DNA of 64,000 nucleotides, from assembly GCF_016863035.1 (NCBI RefSeq), contig NZ_BOOC01000021.1, positions 1 to 64,000 on the forward strand, read 5' to 3'. This document shows positions 37,724 through 47,265 of this stretch, piece by piece. The notes under the pieces are model-generated. The model was given only the letters and a program-made list of their open reading frames with translations. It was not told where the DNA came from and did no database searches. Origin of the DNA: Microbispora corallina (GTDB lineage: Bacteria; Actinomycetota; Actinomycetes; Streptosporangiales; Streptosporangiaceae). How positions within the stretch are numbered: position 1 is the stretch's first letter; each line of letters begins with the position of its first letter. The translations under genes were made by a program, and so were the position numbers.

Positions 37724-40081
37724 ATGACCGCACTGGCGGCGAATGTGTTCGGGCGGGGGCCGAGCGGACTGCCCGCGGAGGTGACCAGCTTCGTCGGGCG
37801 CCGTCATGAGCTGGCCGAGGTCAAACGGCTGCTGACGGGCTCGCACGTGGTCACCCTCACGGGCGTGGGCGGGGTCGGCAAGTCCCGCCTCGCCCTGCGG
37901 GTGGCCATGGACGTCCGGCGCGCGTTCCCCGGCGGGGTGTGGCTGGTCGAGCTCGCCGAGCTGGAGAACCCCGAACTGCTCACCCAGGCCGTCGCCGAGG
38001 CCCTCGACCTCGAGGACTACTCGCCCCGGCCGCGCACCGAGGTGCTGCTGGAGCGCCTGGCGGGCCGCAGCGCGCTGATCGTACTGGACAACTGCGAGCA
38101 CCTGCTCACGCCCTGCGCCGTCCTGGTCGACACGCTCGTCCGCGCCCTGCCCGACCTGCGGGTCCTCGCCACGAGCAGGCAGCCGCTCGGGATCGCGAGC
38201 GAGCAGACGGTGGACGTCGCGCCACTGCCGTTCCCCGCGGCCGACGACGACCCGATACCGACGGACGCCCTGAGCGACTGCGACGCCGTACGGCTGTTCG
38301 CGGAGCGGGCCACGGCGGTCCTGCCGGACTTCGCGCTGACCGACGCCAACCGCGAAGCAGTGACGGCGATCTGCCGCCGGCTGGACGGGCTGCCGCTGGC
38401 CATCGAACTGGCCGCCGTACGGCTGCGGGCGCTGTCGGTCGACCAGGTGCTCGAACGGCTCGACGACAGGTTCCGCCTGCTGACGGCCGGGTCGCGGGCC
38501 GCCCTGCCCCGCCAGCGCACGCTCCGGGCGCTCATCGGCTGGAGCTACGACCTGTGCACCGAGCAGGAGCGGCTGATGTGGCAGCGGGCCTCGGTGTTCA
38601 GCGGAGGCCTGGACCTGGAGGCCGCCGAGGACGTCTGCTCGGGCGACGGCATCGCCCGCCACGACGTGCTCGACCTGGTCACCGGGCTGGTGGAGAAGTC
38701 GGTCCTGGTGCGTGAGGAGCAGCAGGGGACCGTGCGCTACCGGTTGCTCGACACGATCCGCCACTACGGCAGGGAACGGCTCGCGGCCTCGGGGCAGGAG
38801 GCCGCCCTCCAGCGGCGGCACCGCGACCACTTCCGCCGGATCGCGGCCGCGGCCCACGCCGATCGGTTCGGCCCGGAGCAGGCCGCCTGCCTGAGCCGCC
38901 TCCAGCGCGAGAACGCCAACCTCCGGATGGCGCTGGAATGGTCGTACGGCGAGCCGGACGAGGTGGAGACAGGCCTCGACATGGCCTGCGACCTGCTCTA
39001 TCACTGGATCACCGGCCGGCACATCAGCGAGGGGCGGCGCTGGATCGACCGCGGCCTCGCCGTCCACGTCGACCCGAGCCCGACCCGGGCCCGCGCCCTC
39101 TGGTCCGACGCGTGGCTGGCGATCCTCCAGGACGACCCGGGCCCGGCCGGCTACGTGCTGGAGGAGGGGCGGCACCTGGCCGAGCGGCTGGGGCTGGAGC
39201 GGGATCTCGCGTACGTCAACCTGTTCTCCGCGCAGCTCGCCATGCGGCAGGGCGACCCGGAGACGGCGATCAAGCTGTACGAGGAGGCGGCGGCGGCCCA
39301 CCGCGCCCACGCCGACCCGGTGGGCCTGGTCCTCACGCTGGTCCGGCTGTCCATGGCGCGGTCCTTCCGCGGCGACGCCGAGGCGGCGGTGGGCCTGGCG
39401 GAGGAGGCGCTCGCCGTGTGCGAGTCCCATCAGGAGGACTGGCACCGGGCGTACGCGCTGATGACCCTCGGCATCGAGCTGCGCCGCCAGGGCGACCTCC
39501 GCCGGGCTGCGGAGCTGGAGAAGGACAGCCTGCGGATCAACCGTTCGGTCAACGACCTCTTCGGGACCGGCGTGAACCTGGAGGTCCTGGCCTGGATCGC
39601 GGCCGACGAGCGGCGGTTCCAGCGGGCCGCCCGGCTGCTCGGCGTCCTGGACACCGTCTGGCGGGCGGTCGGCTCGGCGCTGTGCGGCTTCGGGCACCTC
39701 GTCCGCTACCACGACGAGTGCCAGGCCCGGACCGCCGAGGTCCTCGGGGAGCCGGCCTTCCGCACGGCGGTCAAGCGGGGGACCCGGCTCCCCTACGACG
39801 AGGCGATCCAGTACGCCCTGCAGGAGGAGCCGCCGGAGGCCGAGGCGGAGGGGCCCGCTCCGGCGAAGGGGGGACGGCTGCCGCCGCTCACCCGCCGGGA
39901 GACGGAGATCGCCGAGCTCGTGGCGCGCGGGCTGAGCAACAAGGACATCGCGAGCGCTCTGGTGATCTCGCAGCGGACGGCCGAGGGGCACATCGAGCAC
40001 ATCCTCGACAAGCTGGGCTTCAAGTCCCGGACACAGATCGCCACCTGGCTGGGCGAGCGCACCCGCCGCGACGCCTCCTGA
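37724..40081 (+). CDS. STAND ATPase with LuxR-type C-terminal HTH
   Basis: The 785-residue regulator has an NB-ARC-like NTPase with Walker A GVGGVGKSRLAL (Lys53) and Walker B LIVLDNCEHLL, sensor segments (VLATSRQPLG; RLDGLPLAIELAA) and a winged-helix region. A TPR-like helical array covers about 400 to 660. The LuxR-type HTH at about 725 to 780 reads LTRRETEIAELVARGLSNKD. Such proteins oligomerise on ligand binding and activate transcription. ATG at 37724 has GAGGTG upstream. The target genes and signal are unknown; the next gene downstream faces it. Confidence 0.92.
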   Translation: MTALAANVFGRGPSGLPAEVTSFVGRRHELAEVKRLLTGSHVVTLTGVGGVGKSRLALRVAMDVRRAFPGGVWLVELAELENPELLTQAVAEALDLEDYSPRPRTEVLLERLAGRSALIVLDNCEHLLTPCAVLVDTLVRALPDLRVLATSRQPLGIASEQTVDVAPLPFPAADDDPIPTDALSDCDAVRLFAERATAVLPDFALTDANREAVTAICRRLDGLPLAIELAAVRLRALSVDQVLERLDDRFRLLTAGSRAALPRQRTLRALIGWSYDLCTEQERLMWQRASVFSGGLDLEAAEDVCSGDGIARHDVLDLVTGLVEKSVLVREEQQGTVRYRLLDTIRHYGRERLAASGQEAALQRRHRDHFRRIAAAAHADRFGPEQAACLSRLQRENANLRMALEWSYGEPDEVETGLDMACDLLYHWITGRHISEGRRWIDRGLAVHVDPSPTRARALWSDAWLAILQDDPGPAGYVLEEGRHLAERLGLERDLAYVNLFSAQLAMRQGDPETAIKLYEEAAAAHRAHADPVGLVLTLVRLSMARSFRGDAEAAVGLAEEALAVCESHQEDWHRAYALMTLGIELRRQGDLRRAAELEKDSLRINRSVNDLFGTGVNLEVLAWIAADERRFQRAARLLGVLDTVWRAVGSALCGFGHLVRYHDECQARTAEVLGEPAFRTAVKRGTRLPYDEAIQYALQEEPPEAEAEGPAPAKGGRLPPLTRRETEIAELVARGLSNKDIASALVISQRTAEGHIEHILDKLGFKSRTQIATWLGERTRRDAS

Positions 40082-40232
40082 CGAGGCCGGTGCGGCGGTC
40101 GGCCGCCGGGAGCCGACGGCTGGCCGCCGGGTGCGTGCGGGGGCCGGGCTGTCGGAGGGCCGCCGCGGTGCGAGGGCCGGGTGCTGACGTGCGGTGGGCC
40201 GCTGGGTGTGCGGGCCCGGGGCGGCGGTCGCG

Positions 40233-40778
40233 TCAGGCGGCGTGGACCTGACGGCCGGGGAGTTCGAACCACACGACCTTGCCCTCGGACGTGCGCGTGC
40301 CTCCCCAGCAGCGGGCGAGCTGGTCGAGCAGCCACAGCCCCCGGCCGCCCTCCTCGTCCTCGCGCGCCTCGCGGAGGCGGGGCATGCCGGTCGCGCCGTC
40401 GGCGACCTCGACGCGCAGCACGTCCTCGGTCACGGACAGGGTCAGCTGGACCGGGCCCTTGCCGTGCTGCAAAGAGTTGGTGACCAGCTCGCTGACGAGC
40501 AGCTCGGCCACGTCGGCCTGCTCCGCGAGGCCCCAGTCGTCCAGCCGCGCGCGGGTGAGGTGGCGGGCGGTGGCGGCCGCGCTGCCGCTGACGGGCAGCT
40601 TCCAGGTCGCCGTGCGGGCGTGCGGGTCCTCGGCCAAGTTCACCACGATCTCCCCGAGCCTGCGCCTGGCCGTTCGCCACCGCTCACGCACACCGGCGTA
40701 CGGGTCGCGGGGCGTGCCCTCGGAGACCTGGGAGGGCCACCGCAGGGCCGTGCCGAGAGGAAAGGTGAGGGCGCTCAT
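40233..40778 (-). CDS. RsbW-like ATP-binding regulator (HATPase_c_2)
   Basis: The 181-residue protein has the GHKL anti-sigma kinase core: N-box ELLVSELVTNSLQHGKG, G1 VEVADGATGMP and G2-like GGRGLWLLDQLA. An N-terminal extension of about 50 residues is basic. Streptomyces-type actinomycetes carry many such stand-alone RsbW-like proteins with unknown partners. The ATG overlaps the stop of the DUF5999 gene (ATGA), so translation is probably coupled. Confidence 0.9.
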   Translation of the reverse strand: MSALTFPLGTALRWPSQVSEGTPRDPYAGVRERWRTARRRLGEIVVNLAEDPHARTATWKLPVSGSAAATARHLTRARLDDWGLAEQADVAELLVSELVTNSLQHGKGPVQLTLSVTEDVLRVEVADGATGMPRLREAREDEEGGRGLWLLDQLARCWGGTRTSEGKVVWFELPGRQVHAA

Positions 40779-40984
40779 GCGGCACACCCCAGGTGCTCCC
40801 GGCGCGGATAGTCGTAGTGGGCGGGGACGCTCCGCCCGTCGGGCAGCAGCTCGCCGTTGTCCTCGAACAGCACGATGCCGTTGCAGAGAAGGCCCCATCC
40901 CTGCTCGGGGTGGAACGCGACCAGGCAGGCCGCCTCACGATCGGGGGCGTCTGCCGGCGGGCACGGAGGCTGGTGCTGGCACAT
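40775..40984 (-). CDS. DUF5999-family small protein
   Basis: The 69-residue protein begins MCQHQPPCPPADAPDREA and continues HPEQGWGLLCNGIVLFEDNG, ELLPDG, the recognisable DUF5999 sequence of actinomycetes. Three cysteines and several histidines could bind a metal (speculative). GGGGA lies upstream of the ATG. It is the first gene of a two-gene unit with the RsbW-like protein. Confidence 0.88.
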   Translation of the reverse strand: MCQHQPPCPPADAPDREAACLVAFHPEQGWGLLCNGIVLFEDNGELLPDGRSVPAHYDYPRREHLGCAA

Positions 40985-41279
40985 ATTGGTTCCCCTTGGT
41001 GCTTGTCCGGATGTTGTGGGCCTTTCTTGGCGATGGTTTCAGCATGCCCGACAACCTCTGGGTGGAAGACGGGGAAAACCCCCGTATGAGTACCCATTCC
41101 GCCCTACGTAGGTAGTGCGTAGACCAGGACTGCCGCGTGGAGGTAGATCCTTTGGATCGATTGAGGACAGATTGCCCGTCAATATGGGCTTGATTCACTA
41201 TTTGACATGAAGTTCACCGTGTGGTCGGCTGCTTCCTTCGACGATCTCGGATCGAGGTACGGATCGGGGAGAGCCAGTC
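40985..41279. promoter_or_regulatory. 295-base divergent intergenic region
   Basis: This holds the promoters for the DUF5999/RsbW-like pair (left) and the large secreted protein (right). A GGGGAAAACCCC palindrome lies at 41071, and TTGACA at 41202 is not followed by a convincing -10 element. I see no coding potential with a ribosome site. Confidence 0.4.
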
Positions 41280-44200
41280 ATGCCGCGTCCCACAGGTATC
41301 CCACGTCTCCTCAGGAACGGCGTGGCGGCGGTCCTCGCGGTCTCCTCACTCACCGCGTGGGGGGCCGTCGAGCCTGGTCCGGCCCGTGCCTCGGCATACC
41401 CGGCCTTTGCCGTGTCCCTTCCCGCCGCCGGCTCGCCCGAACCCACCGGAGTGACCGACTCCACCGGCGTGACCGACCCCGTGCCGGCCCTGCCCTCCCG
41501 TACGGGAGAGCGGGTGGCGGTGCCGCGTGAGCCGTCGCTCGCCGCGCGGCCGGTGGAGGAGCGTCCGGTCGGCCCGGAGCCGCCCCCGGTAACCATCCCT
41601 GCGGGTCCGGTGTTCATGGACGGCGTCACGGCCGAGGTCCGGGCCCGCCTGTCGGCCGCCGGCCTGCCGTCGAGGGGCGGCGCGGCTCCCCGGCCCGAGG
41701 CGCTGCTGCCCGCCACGGGCGCGGCGGGCCGTCTCGGCGTCACCCGCCCCCCGGACGGCGAGGTGGCGCGGGCGGCGGAGACCGTCGGCGGGCTGGGCGG
41801 CCCCGACCTGACCAGGCTCTACCGGTCGCGGCCGGAGGGCGTGCCGGTGCTCACCTACCGGCTGTGCGCCGAGTCGCCGTCGCTCCCGGTCGCCTGCTCC
41901 GCGCCGCGGCCGCTCCTGCACCCGGCCGCCGCCGACGTGACCGGCGACGGGACGCCCGACGTCCTGGCCGATCTCGTGCCGGCCCGCGACCCGGGCGACG
42001 TGCTGCGGGCGGCGGACGCCCTCGCCGGTCACCTGCCGCTCGGCGGCTCGCCGGGACGCCGCGACCGCCTCGCGGCGACGGCGGCGGCGGGACTGGGCCT
42101 GCTCACCCGGCGGCTCCCGGGCGGGGACACCGCCGGGCGCGACCTGCGGGCCCAGGTCTGGGCGGAGTACTCCCTGGGCGACCGGCTGATCCGCGTCGGC
42201 GTCGACGGCTACCGCCGCGGGGCCTCGCTGTCCGACCTCGACTGGGGGCTCTACACCGTCACCCGCTCCTCGTCGGGGGCGATCGACGTGCGGGCCGACG
42301 TCCGGCATCGCGGGCCGGGGGCGTCGATCGCGACGGTCGCGGGGACGGCGGGAGCGGACGGCGGCCGGTCGGCCGGGGCGTCCTCGCTGGTCAGCCTCCG
42401 CCAGGCCCCGGTGCCGGAGACCCTGTCCGTCCACGCCCGGGTGGAGACCGCGACGTCCGCCGGCACGCTCACCGTCACCGTCTCGCGCCCGTCCGCGCTG
42501 GACGCGCTGGCGCTGTCCGGGGACTCCCACCGGTCCCGGGTCACCCGCCTCCTCGCCGACAGGGTCACCGGGACGGCGACGGCCCGGCTGACCCGGGCGG
42601 CGGACGGGGCGGCCGGCCTCAGCCTCGACTCCGGCGCCGCGATCGGCACGGCGGAGTTCGGCGCCTACGCCTTCGGCGGCGGCCGGCTCGACGGCGCGGC
42701 GGGGATCTCGGTCACCCGGCTGCCGGGACGCCTGCGGGCGCGCTACGAGCCGGGCCCGCGATCACGCCTCACCGTGGACACCGGATCTCCCACCGGCACC
42801 GGTGTGCGGATGGTCTACGCCGACCGCTCGGGGGCCGGCACTGCCTTCCGGGCCGCCCTCACGGACGTCCCCGGCCACCTCGAGCTCGTCCAGCGGGACG
42901 CCCGGCTCGCCCTGACCGCGTCCGGCGCCCTCGGCGGCCTCGACGCCGTCCTCCAGCGCGGCGGGGGAGCCGTGTCGTCGCCGCCCGGCGCCCACGTCAC
43001 CGTGATCAAGGACGGCTCGCGGCTCGGCGTCTCCGGGCGCCTGTCGAACCTCGACGCGCTCGACGTCGCGTACGGCACCCGGCCGCACGCCGCGCTCCGG
43101 CTCGCCGCGGGCGGGCGGCCGTTCCTCGGGGCGGCGTCCGTGGACGGCCGGCACCTCGCGCGTATCGAGATCTCCGACACCCCGGCCGAGGTGGAGGTGG
43201 ACGTCGACCCGGCGGCCCGGAAGGCCGTCTACCGCGCGAGCGGCACGATCGACCGGATCCGCGCGGCCTACGCCGACACCACGGCAGGCCCGACCATCGA
43301 CGGCACGGTCGAGGGGGTGCGGTCCTCGGTCGCGGCGTCCTGGGACATGGGCGGTCGGACCGTGGCCGATGTGGCGACCCCCGCCGGCCTGCGGGCCATG
43401 TCGCTCTACGTCAACAGGCGCCATGTGACCTCCGTCGGCCCCCGGGGGCGGGACGACCTCTTCGTCACGGCCGAGGGGATCGGCGCCCACGTGGGCGTCG
43501 CGGCCGACCCGGCCGCCGGCGCCTTCACGTGGACCGCCGACCGGCCGGTCGCCTCGCTGTCCGCCTTCGCCCGGACGGGCGGGGTCCGGGTCGCGGCCCG
43601 GGCCACCGGGGTGCCCGCCCGCTTCGACGCCACCTGGGCCGGCGGGACGTACGCCGTCCGCGGCGTGTCGGGGCCCTTCGGCTCGTTGGCGATCGCGGTG
43701 ACCGACCACGACGGGGCGACGGCTCCCACCGGCCCGCACGTGGCGGCGCACCTCGGCCCGGGACGGTTCGACGCGAGCCTGCGTCTCGACGGCCTGTCGA
43801 GCCTGCGGCTGAGCGACGGCGCGGGCGGACTCGACGCCGACGTGCGGGCCGCCCGCCAGACCGTCGCGCTCGACGTGGACGCCCTCCTGCCCGGAGACCT
43901 GCGCGCCGGGGCGCTGGGCACGCTCGGGCCGGTCCCCGGACACCTGCGGATCACCGCGGCCCCCGGCGGGGTCGTCGGCTACGAGACCGACGCGCCCATG
44001 GACCTGCGGGCGGACGTCTGGCTCGGCAAGGCCGCCGCCGTCGAGCGGGCCCCCGCCGTCCCCGCCGTGGCGAACGGCCTCGCCCTCGCCGACGCACGCT
44101 GCGCGGCGGGGTCCCGGGGCTGCGCCGCGGACGGCGGCCCGTTCTGCCGTACGGGTGGCTGCTTCGGGCTGCGCGGGACCGTGCGCCTGTCTCTTCCGGC

Positions 44201-45611
44201 CAAGGCGACGCTGGACCTGGCCCACAAGACGGTGACGTTCTCCGGTTACCGCGCGGCGGGCCGCGACCTGCAGGTGTACCTCGGCGGTAGCGCGCCCGGA
44301 CCGGCGCCGTTCCGGGCGCTCGCCACGCTGCGCGGGCTGCCCGGCACGGTGACCCGCCTGTCGGTGGGGCCGTTCGGCGTCGCCGGCGGGTCCGGCGGCG
44401 GGACGGTCGACGTCGGGTACGCCGTCGAGCCCGCCACGCCCATGGCCTCGCTCGAGGTGCGCGGGGAGACGCGCGCCGGCGGCCGCACCGTGCGCGGCCA
44501 GGTCGTCGTCGAGAAGGTGCCCGCCTCGGTCGCGATCACGGCCGCCTACGGCGCGAGGACCCGCCTCACCGTGCGCGACTCGGCGCCGATCGACGCGCTC
44601 ACCGCCCGCGTGACCGTGGTCCCACGAAAGGGAAGGCCGGGGACGGGCGGCGTCCGGTTCACCGGCGTCCCCGCGACGTTCGCCGTCGACGCGGCGGCCT
44701 CCGTGGCGGGGCTGCGGGTGCCGGCCCTGACCTACACGGCCGACGCGGCCACCCTCGACGGCACGCTCGCCGTGCAGGGGGCGCTCGCCAGGCTCGCGGT
44801 GCGGGGGGCGCGGCCGCTCGACTCGTCGATCTCCTTCACCGACCTCGCGCCGGACACGACCGTGCGGCTGAACGACGACCTGTCGATCGACCTCGCCTCC
44901 CGTCCGGTGCCGACCGGCTCGATCGAGATCCACGCGGGCCTCGCCGTCCCCGCGGTGCGGCGGCAGCGGGTGTCCTACCGCACCGGCATCCCGTACACCG
45001 GAGGGTTCTTCGGGCTGCGGATGAACGGCCACTACGGGGCGGGGCCGAGCCGTGTCGCGGACCTCTCGGTCGGCGTGCACGCCATGTCGTGGTTGCGGAT
45101 CCGCCCTGGCCGGATCCCGTTCGGACTCGCCGCGCCGCCCGCGCTGGGGTTCCTGACGCCCGGCTTCGAGGGGGTCTACGACCACCTGGACATCCGTACG
45201 GACGGCGTCGACCTGCGGCCCGACGTGAAGCTCGCCGTCAGGATCGACCGCGCGGTGGGGGCGGACGCGTTCCGCGACACGCTCAGGCTCGGCCCGGCGA
45301 CGTCCCTGCGCCTGCGGCGGTACGACGGCGTGCTGCGGCCCATCAGCGCACGGCAGCCGGTCGGCGTGGGTCCCGCCCGGCTGGCGTGCCTCACGATCGG
45401 CACCCGTCCCGGCCTCGCCGCGCCGCCGTCCACCGGCGCGATCACGCTGCGCGGCGCGGACGGTCCACAGGTGGTCAGCCTGCTCGACCCGGGCGGCCAG
45501 GTCCCCGGGTACGCGGTCGACCTGCTGGCCCACATGATGTCCCCGTTCGACGCGCCGGCCCTGGCGGTGACCGGGTTCACCCCGGGCGACTGCGCCGGTG
45601 ACCCTCAATAG
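41280..45611 (+). CDS. Very large secreted repeat protein of unknown function
   Basis: The 1443-residue protein has a classical signal peptide (basic start, hydrophobic 14 to 28, cleavage near ARASA). The region around 215 has an FG-GAP/EF-like loop (DVTGDGTPDVLADL). From about 370 onward, beta-strand-rich units recur, each with a [LTV]-P-[AG]-x-[LVF] pivot: LPGRLRARY, VPGHLELVQ, TPAEVEVDV, VPARFDATW, VPGHLRITA, VPASVAITA, VPATFAVDA. Cysteines are few, with a cluster near 940 to 965. No LPXTG or C-terminal membrane anchor. A long beta-helix, beta-taco (AsmA/TamB-like) or beta-sandwich array is possible. No function can be given. Confidence 0.8.
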   Translation: MPRPTGIPRLLRNGVAAVLAVSSLTAWGAVEPGPARASAYPAFAVSLPAAGSPEPTGVTDSTGVTDPVPALPSRTGERVAVPREPSLAARPVEERPVGPEPPPVTIPAGPVFMDGVTAEVRARLSAAGLPSRGGAAPRPEALLPATGAAGRLGVTRPPDGEVARAAETVGGLGGPDLTRLYRSRPEGVPVLTYRLCAESPSLPVACSAPRPLLHPAAADVTGDGTPDVLADLVPARDPGDVLRAADALAGHLPLGGSPGRRDRLAATAAAGLGLLTRRLPGGDTAGRDLRAQVWAEYSLGDRLIRVGVDGYRRGASLSDLDWGLYTVTRSSSGAIDVRADVRHRGPGASIATVAGTAGADGGRSAGASSLVSLRQAPVPETLSVHARVETATSAGTLTVTVSRPSALDALALSGDSHRSRVTRLLADRVTGTATARLTRAADGAAGLSLDSGAAIGTAEFGAYAFGGGRLDGAAGISVTRLPGRLRARYEPGPRSRLTVDTGSPTGTGVRMVYADRSGAGTAFRAALTDVPGHLELVQRDARLALTASGALGGLDAVLQRGGGAVSSPPGAHVTVIKDGSRLGVSGRLSNLDALDVAYGTRPHAALRLAAGGRPFLGAASVDGRHLARIEISDTPAEVEVDVDPAARKAVYRASGTIDRIRAAYADTTAGPTIDGTVEGVRSSVAASWDMGGRTVADVATPAGLRAMSLYVNRRHVTSVGPRGRDDLFVTAEGIGAHVGVAADPAAGAFTWTADRPVASLSAFARTGGVRVAARATGVPARFDATWAGGTYAVRGVSGPFGSLAIAVTDHDGATAPTGPHVAAHLGPGRFDASLRLDGLSSLRLSDGAGGLDADVRAARQTVALDVDALLPGDLRAGALGTLGPVPGHLRITAAPGGVVGYETDAPMDLRADVWLGKAAAVERAPAVPAVANGLALADARCAAGSRGCAADGGPFCRTGGCFGLRGTVRLSLPAKATLDLAHKTVTFSGYRAAGRDLQVYLGGSAPGPAPFRALATLRGLPGTVTRLSVGPFGVAGGSGGGTVDVGYAVEPATPMASLEVRGETRAGGRTVRGQVVVEKVPASVAITAAYGARTRLTVRDSAPIDALTARVTVVPRKGRPGTGGVRFTGVPATFAVDAAASVAGLRVPALTYTADAATLDGTLAVQGALARLAVRGARPLDSSISFTDLAPDTTVRLNDDLSIDLASRPVPTGSIEIHAGLAVPAVRRQRVSYRTGIPYTGGFFGLRMNGHYGAGPSRVADLSVGVHAMSWLRIRPGRIPFGLAAPPALGFLTPGFEGVYDHLDIRTDGVDLRPDVKLAVRIDRAVGADAFRDTLRLGPATSLRLRRYDGVLRPISARQPVGVGPARLACLTIGTRPGLAAPPSTGAITLRGADGPQVVSLLDPGGQVPGYAVDLLAHMMSPFDAPALAVTGFTPGDCAGDPQ

Positions 45612-45621
45612 AGTTGGCGCC

Positions 45622-46083
45622 ATGAGCCCCAGGATCGCCACCGCCGAGACCGTCTCCCGCGAGCAGCTGCTCGACTTCCTGCGCGACCGCCACCGCGCCG
45701 TCCTCATCACCACGCGGCGTGGCGGAGGCCCGCAGGCGTCGCCGGTGAGCTGCGGCGTGGACGCCGAGGGACGCATCGTCGTGTCCACCTACCCCGAGCG
45801 GGCCAAGACCCGCAACGCCCGCCGCGACGCCCGGGTCAGCGTGGTCGTCCTGTCCGACGACTTCGACGGCCCCTACGTCCAGGTCGACGGCACGGCCGAG
45901 GTGCTCGACCTGCCCGAGGCCCTGGAGCCGCTGGTGGACTACTACCGGTCGATCTCGGGTGAGCACCCCGACTGGGACGAGTACCGCGAGGCGATGGTCC
46001 GCCAGGGCAAGTCGCTGCTGCGGATCACCCCCACGCGCTGGGGGCCGGTGGCCACCGGCGGCTTCCCGCCCCGCCTCGCCTGA
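45622..46083 (+). CDS. PPOX-class (split beta-barrel) F420/FMN-dependent oxidoreductase
   Basis: The 153-residue protein has the split-barrel core LLDFLRDRHRAVLITTRRGG, PQASPVSCGVDAEGRI, and RDARVSVVVLSDDFDGPYV, ending near RWGPVATGGFPPRLA. This pattern is typical of actinobacterial PPOX-class F420-dependent reductases. FMN or heme binding cannot be excluded. The ATG at 45622 is preferred; an in-frame GTG at 45598 overlaps the upstream stop region. Confidence 0.87.
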   Translation: MSPRIATAETVSREQLLDFLRDRHRAVLITTRRGGGPQASPVSCGVDAEGRIVVSTYPERAKTRNARRDARVSVVVLSDDFDGPYVQVDGTAEVLDLPEALEPLVDYYRSISGEHPDWDEYREAMVRQGKSLLRITPTRWGPVATGGFPPRLA

Positions 46084-46091
46084 CCGTCCCC

Positions 46092-47261
46092 GTGGTATCG
46101 CCGGGACGAGCGGGCGGGACGCGCCCGCTGTGGCCGCTCTACGCGGCCGGGTTCACCACGGCGTTCGGCGCCCACGGCGTGGCCGCCAACCTGGGCGCCG
46201 TCACCGGAGGCGTCGGGGGCTCGCTGCTCTACCTCGGCCTGCTGCTGGCGCTGTACGACGGCGCCGAGGTGGTGCTCAAGCCGGTGTTCGGGTCGCTGGC
46301 CGACCGTGTCGGGGCCCGTCCCGTGCTGGTCGGCGGCCTGGTGGCGTTCGTCCTCGCCTCGGCGGCCTTCGCGGCGGCCGGCGACCCGGCGCTGCTGTGG
46401 GCCGCCCGGCTGGGACAGGGCGCGGCGGCCTCCGCGTTCTCTCCCGCCGCGTCCACCCTCGTCGCGCGGCTGACCCCGGAGCCGGCGCGCGGCCGGGTCT
46501 TCGGCTCGTACGGCTTCTTCAAGAGCATCGGCTACACCACGGGCCCGCTCGCGGGCGGGGCGCTGGTCTGGCTCGGCGGCCCGCGGGCCCTGTTCGCCGT
46601 GACGGCCGTCGTCGCGGCCGCGGTGGCCTGCTGGGCGGCGCTCGCCGTCCCGGCGGTCCCCCCGCTTCCGCGGGCCCGCGGCACGGTGGCCGACCTGGGC
46701 CGCGCCCTGACTCACCCCGGTTTCCTGCGGCCGACGGCGGCGCTCGCGGCCGGGACGGCCGCGCTGTCCGTCGGCGTCGGCTTCCTGCCGGTCTCCGGAG
46801 CGGCCGACGGGCTCCCGCCCGTCCTGACGGGGGCGGCCGTCTCCGTGCTTGCCGTCTGCGCCGCCGTCGCCCAGCCCGTCGCCGGGCGGGCCCTCGACGC
46901 CGGACGGGTCACGGTCCGCCTTGGGCTCGCCGCAGGGCTGCTGATGTGCGCGGCCGCCTTCGCCGCGGCCGCCGTCCCGGGCGTCGCGGCGCTGCTCGCC
47001 GCCGCCGTGCTGGCGGGGGCGGGCGTCGGTCTGGTCACCCCGCTCGGGTTCGCGTCGCTCGCCGCGGCCACGCCGCCCGACCGGATGGGACGGACCATGG
47101 GCGCCGCCGAGGTCGGCCGGGAGATCGGCGACGCGGGCGGCCCACTCCTGGTCGGGGCCCTGGCCGCCGCCGGGTCCCTTGTCACGGGATATCTCGCGCT
47201 GGCCGTCCTCCTCGCCGCCGCCGCTGTCCAGGTGGGCCGCGCCCACCCTCGGGAACCCTGA
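46092..47261 (+). CDS. MFS-family transporter
   Basis: The 389-residue membrane protein has about 12 hydrophobic helices. The loop 2-3 motif GSLADRVGARPVLVGG and the helix-5 region GSYGFFKSIGYTTGPLAGG are hallmark major-facilitator sequences of drug-efflux type. The start is GTG, 8 bases after the PPOX stop. It is convergent with the AraC gene, with only 4 bases between stops. The substrate is unknown. Confidence 0.9.
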   Translation: MVSPGRAGGTRPLWPLYAAGFTTAFGAHGVAANLGAVTGGVGGSLLYLGLLLALYDGAEVVLKPVFGSLADRVGARPVLVGGLVAFVLASAAFAAAGDPALLWAARLGQGAAASAFSPAASTLVARLTPEPARGRVFGSYGFFKSIGYTTGPLAGGALVWLGGPRALFAVTAVVAAAVACWAALAVPAVPPLPRARGTVADLGRALTHPGFLRPTAALAAGTAALSVGVGFLPVSGAADGLPPVLTGAAVSVLAVCAAVAQPVAGRALDAGRVTVRLGLAAGLLMCAAAFAAAAVPGVAALLAAAVLAGAGVGLVTPLGFASLAAATPPDRMGRTMGAAEVGREIGDAGGPLLVGALAAAGSLVTGYLALAVLLAAAAVQVGRAHPREP

Positions 47262-47265
47262 TCCC

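Noticed and set aside
40082-40232. GC-rich gap after the STAND-LuxR gene as a possible small gene
   Set aside because: No ribosome site or conserved frame; only imperfect GC-rich repeats are seen.
42762-45788. 1008-codon minus-strand frame opposite the secreted repeat protein
   Set aside because: Composition is that of a GC-rich antisense shadow, while the plus strand has a signal peptide and regular beta pattern.
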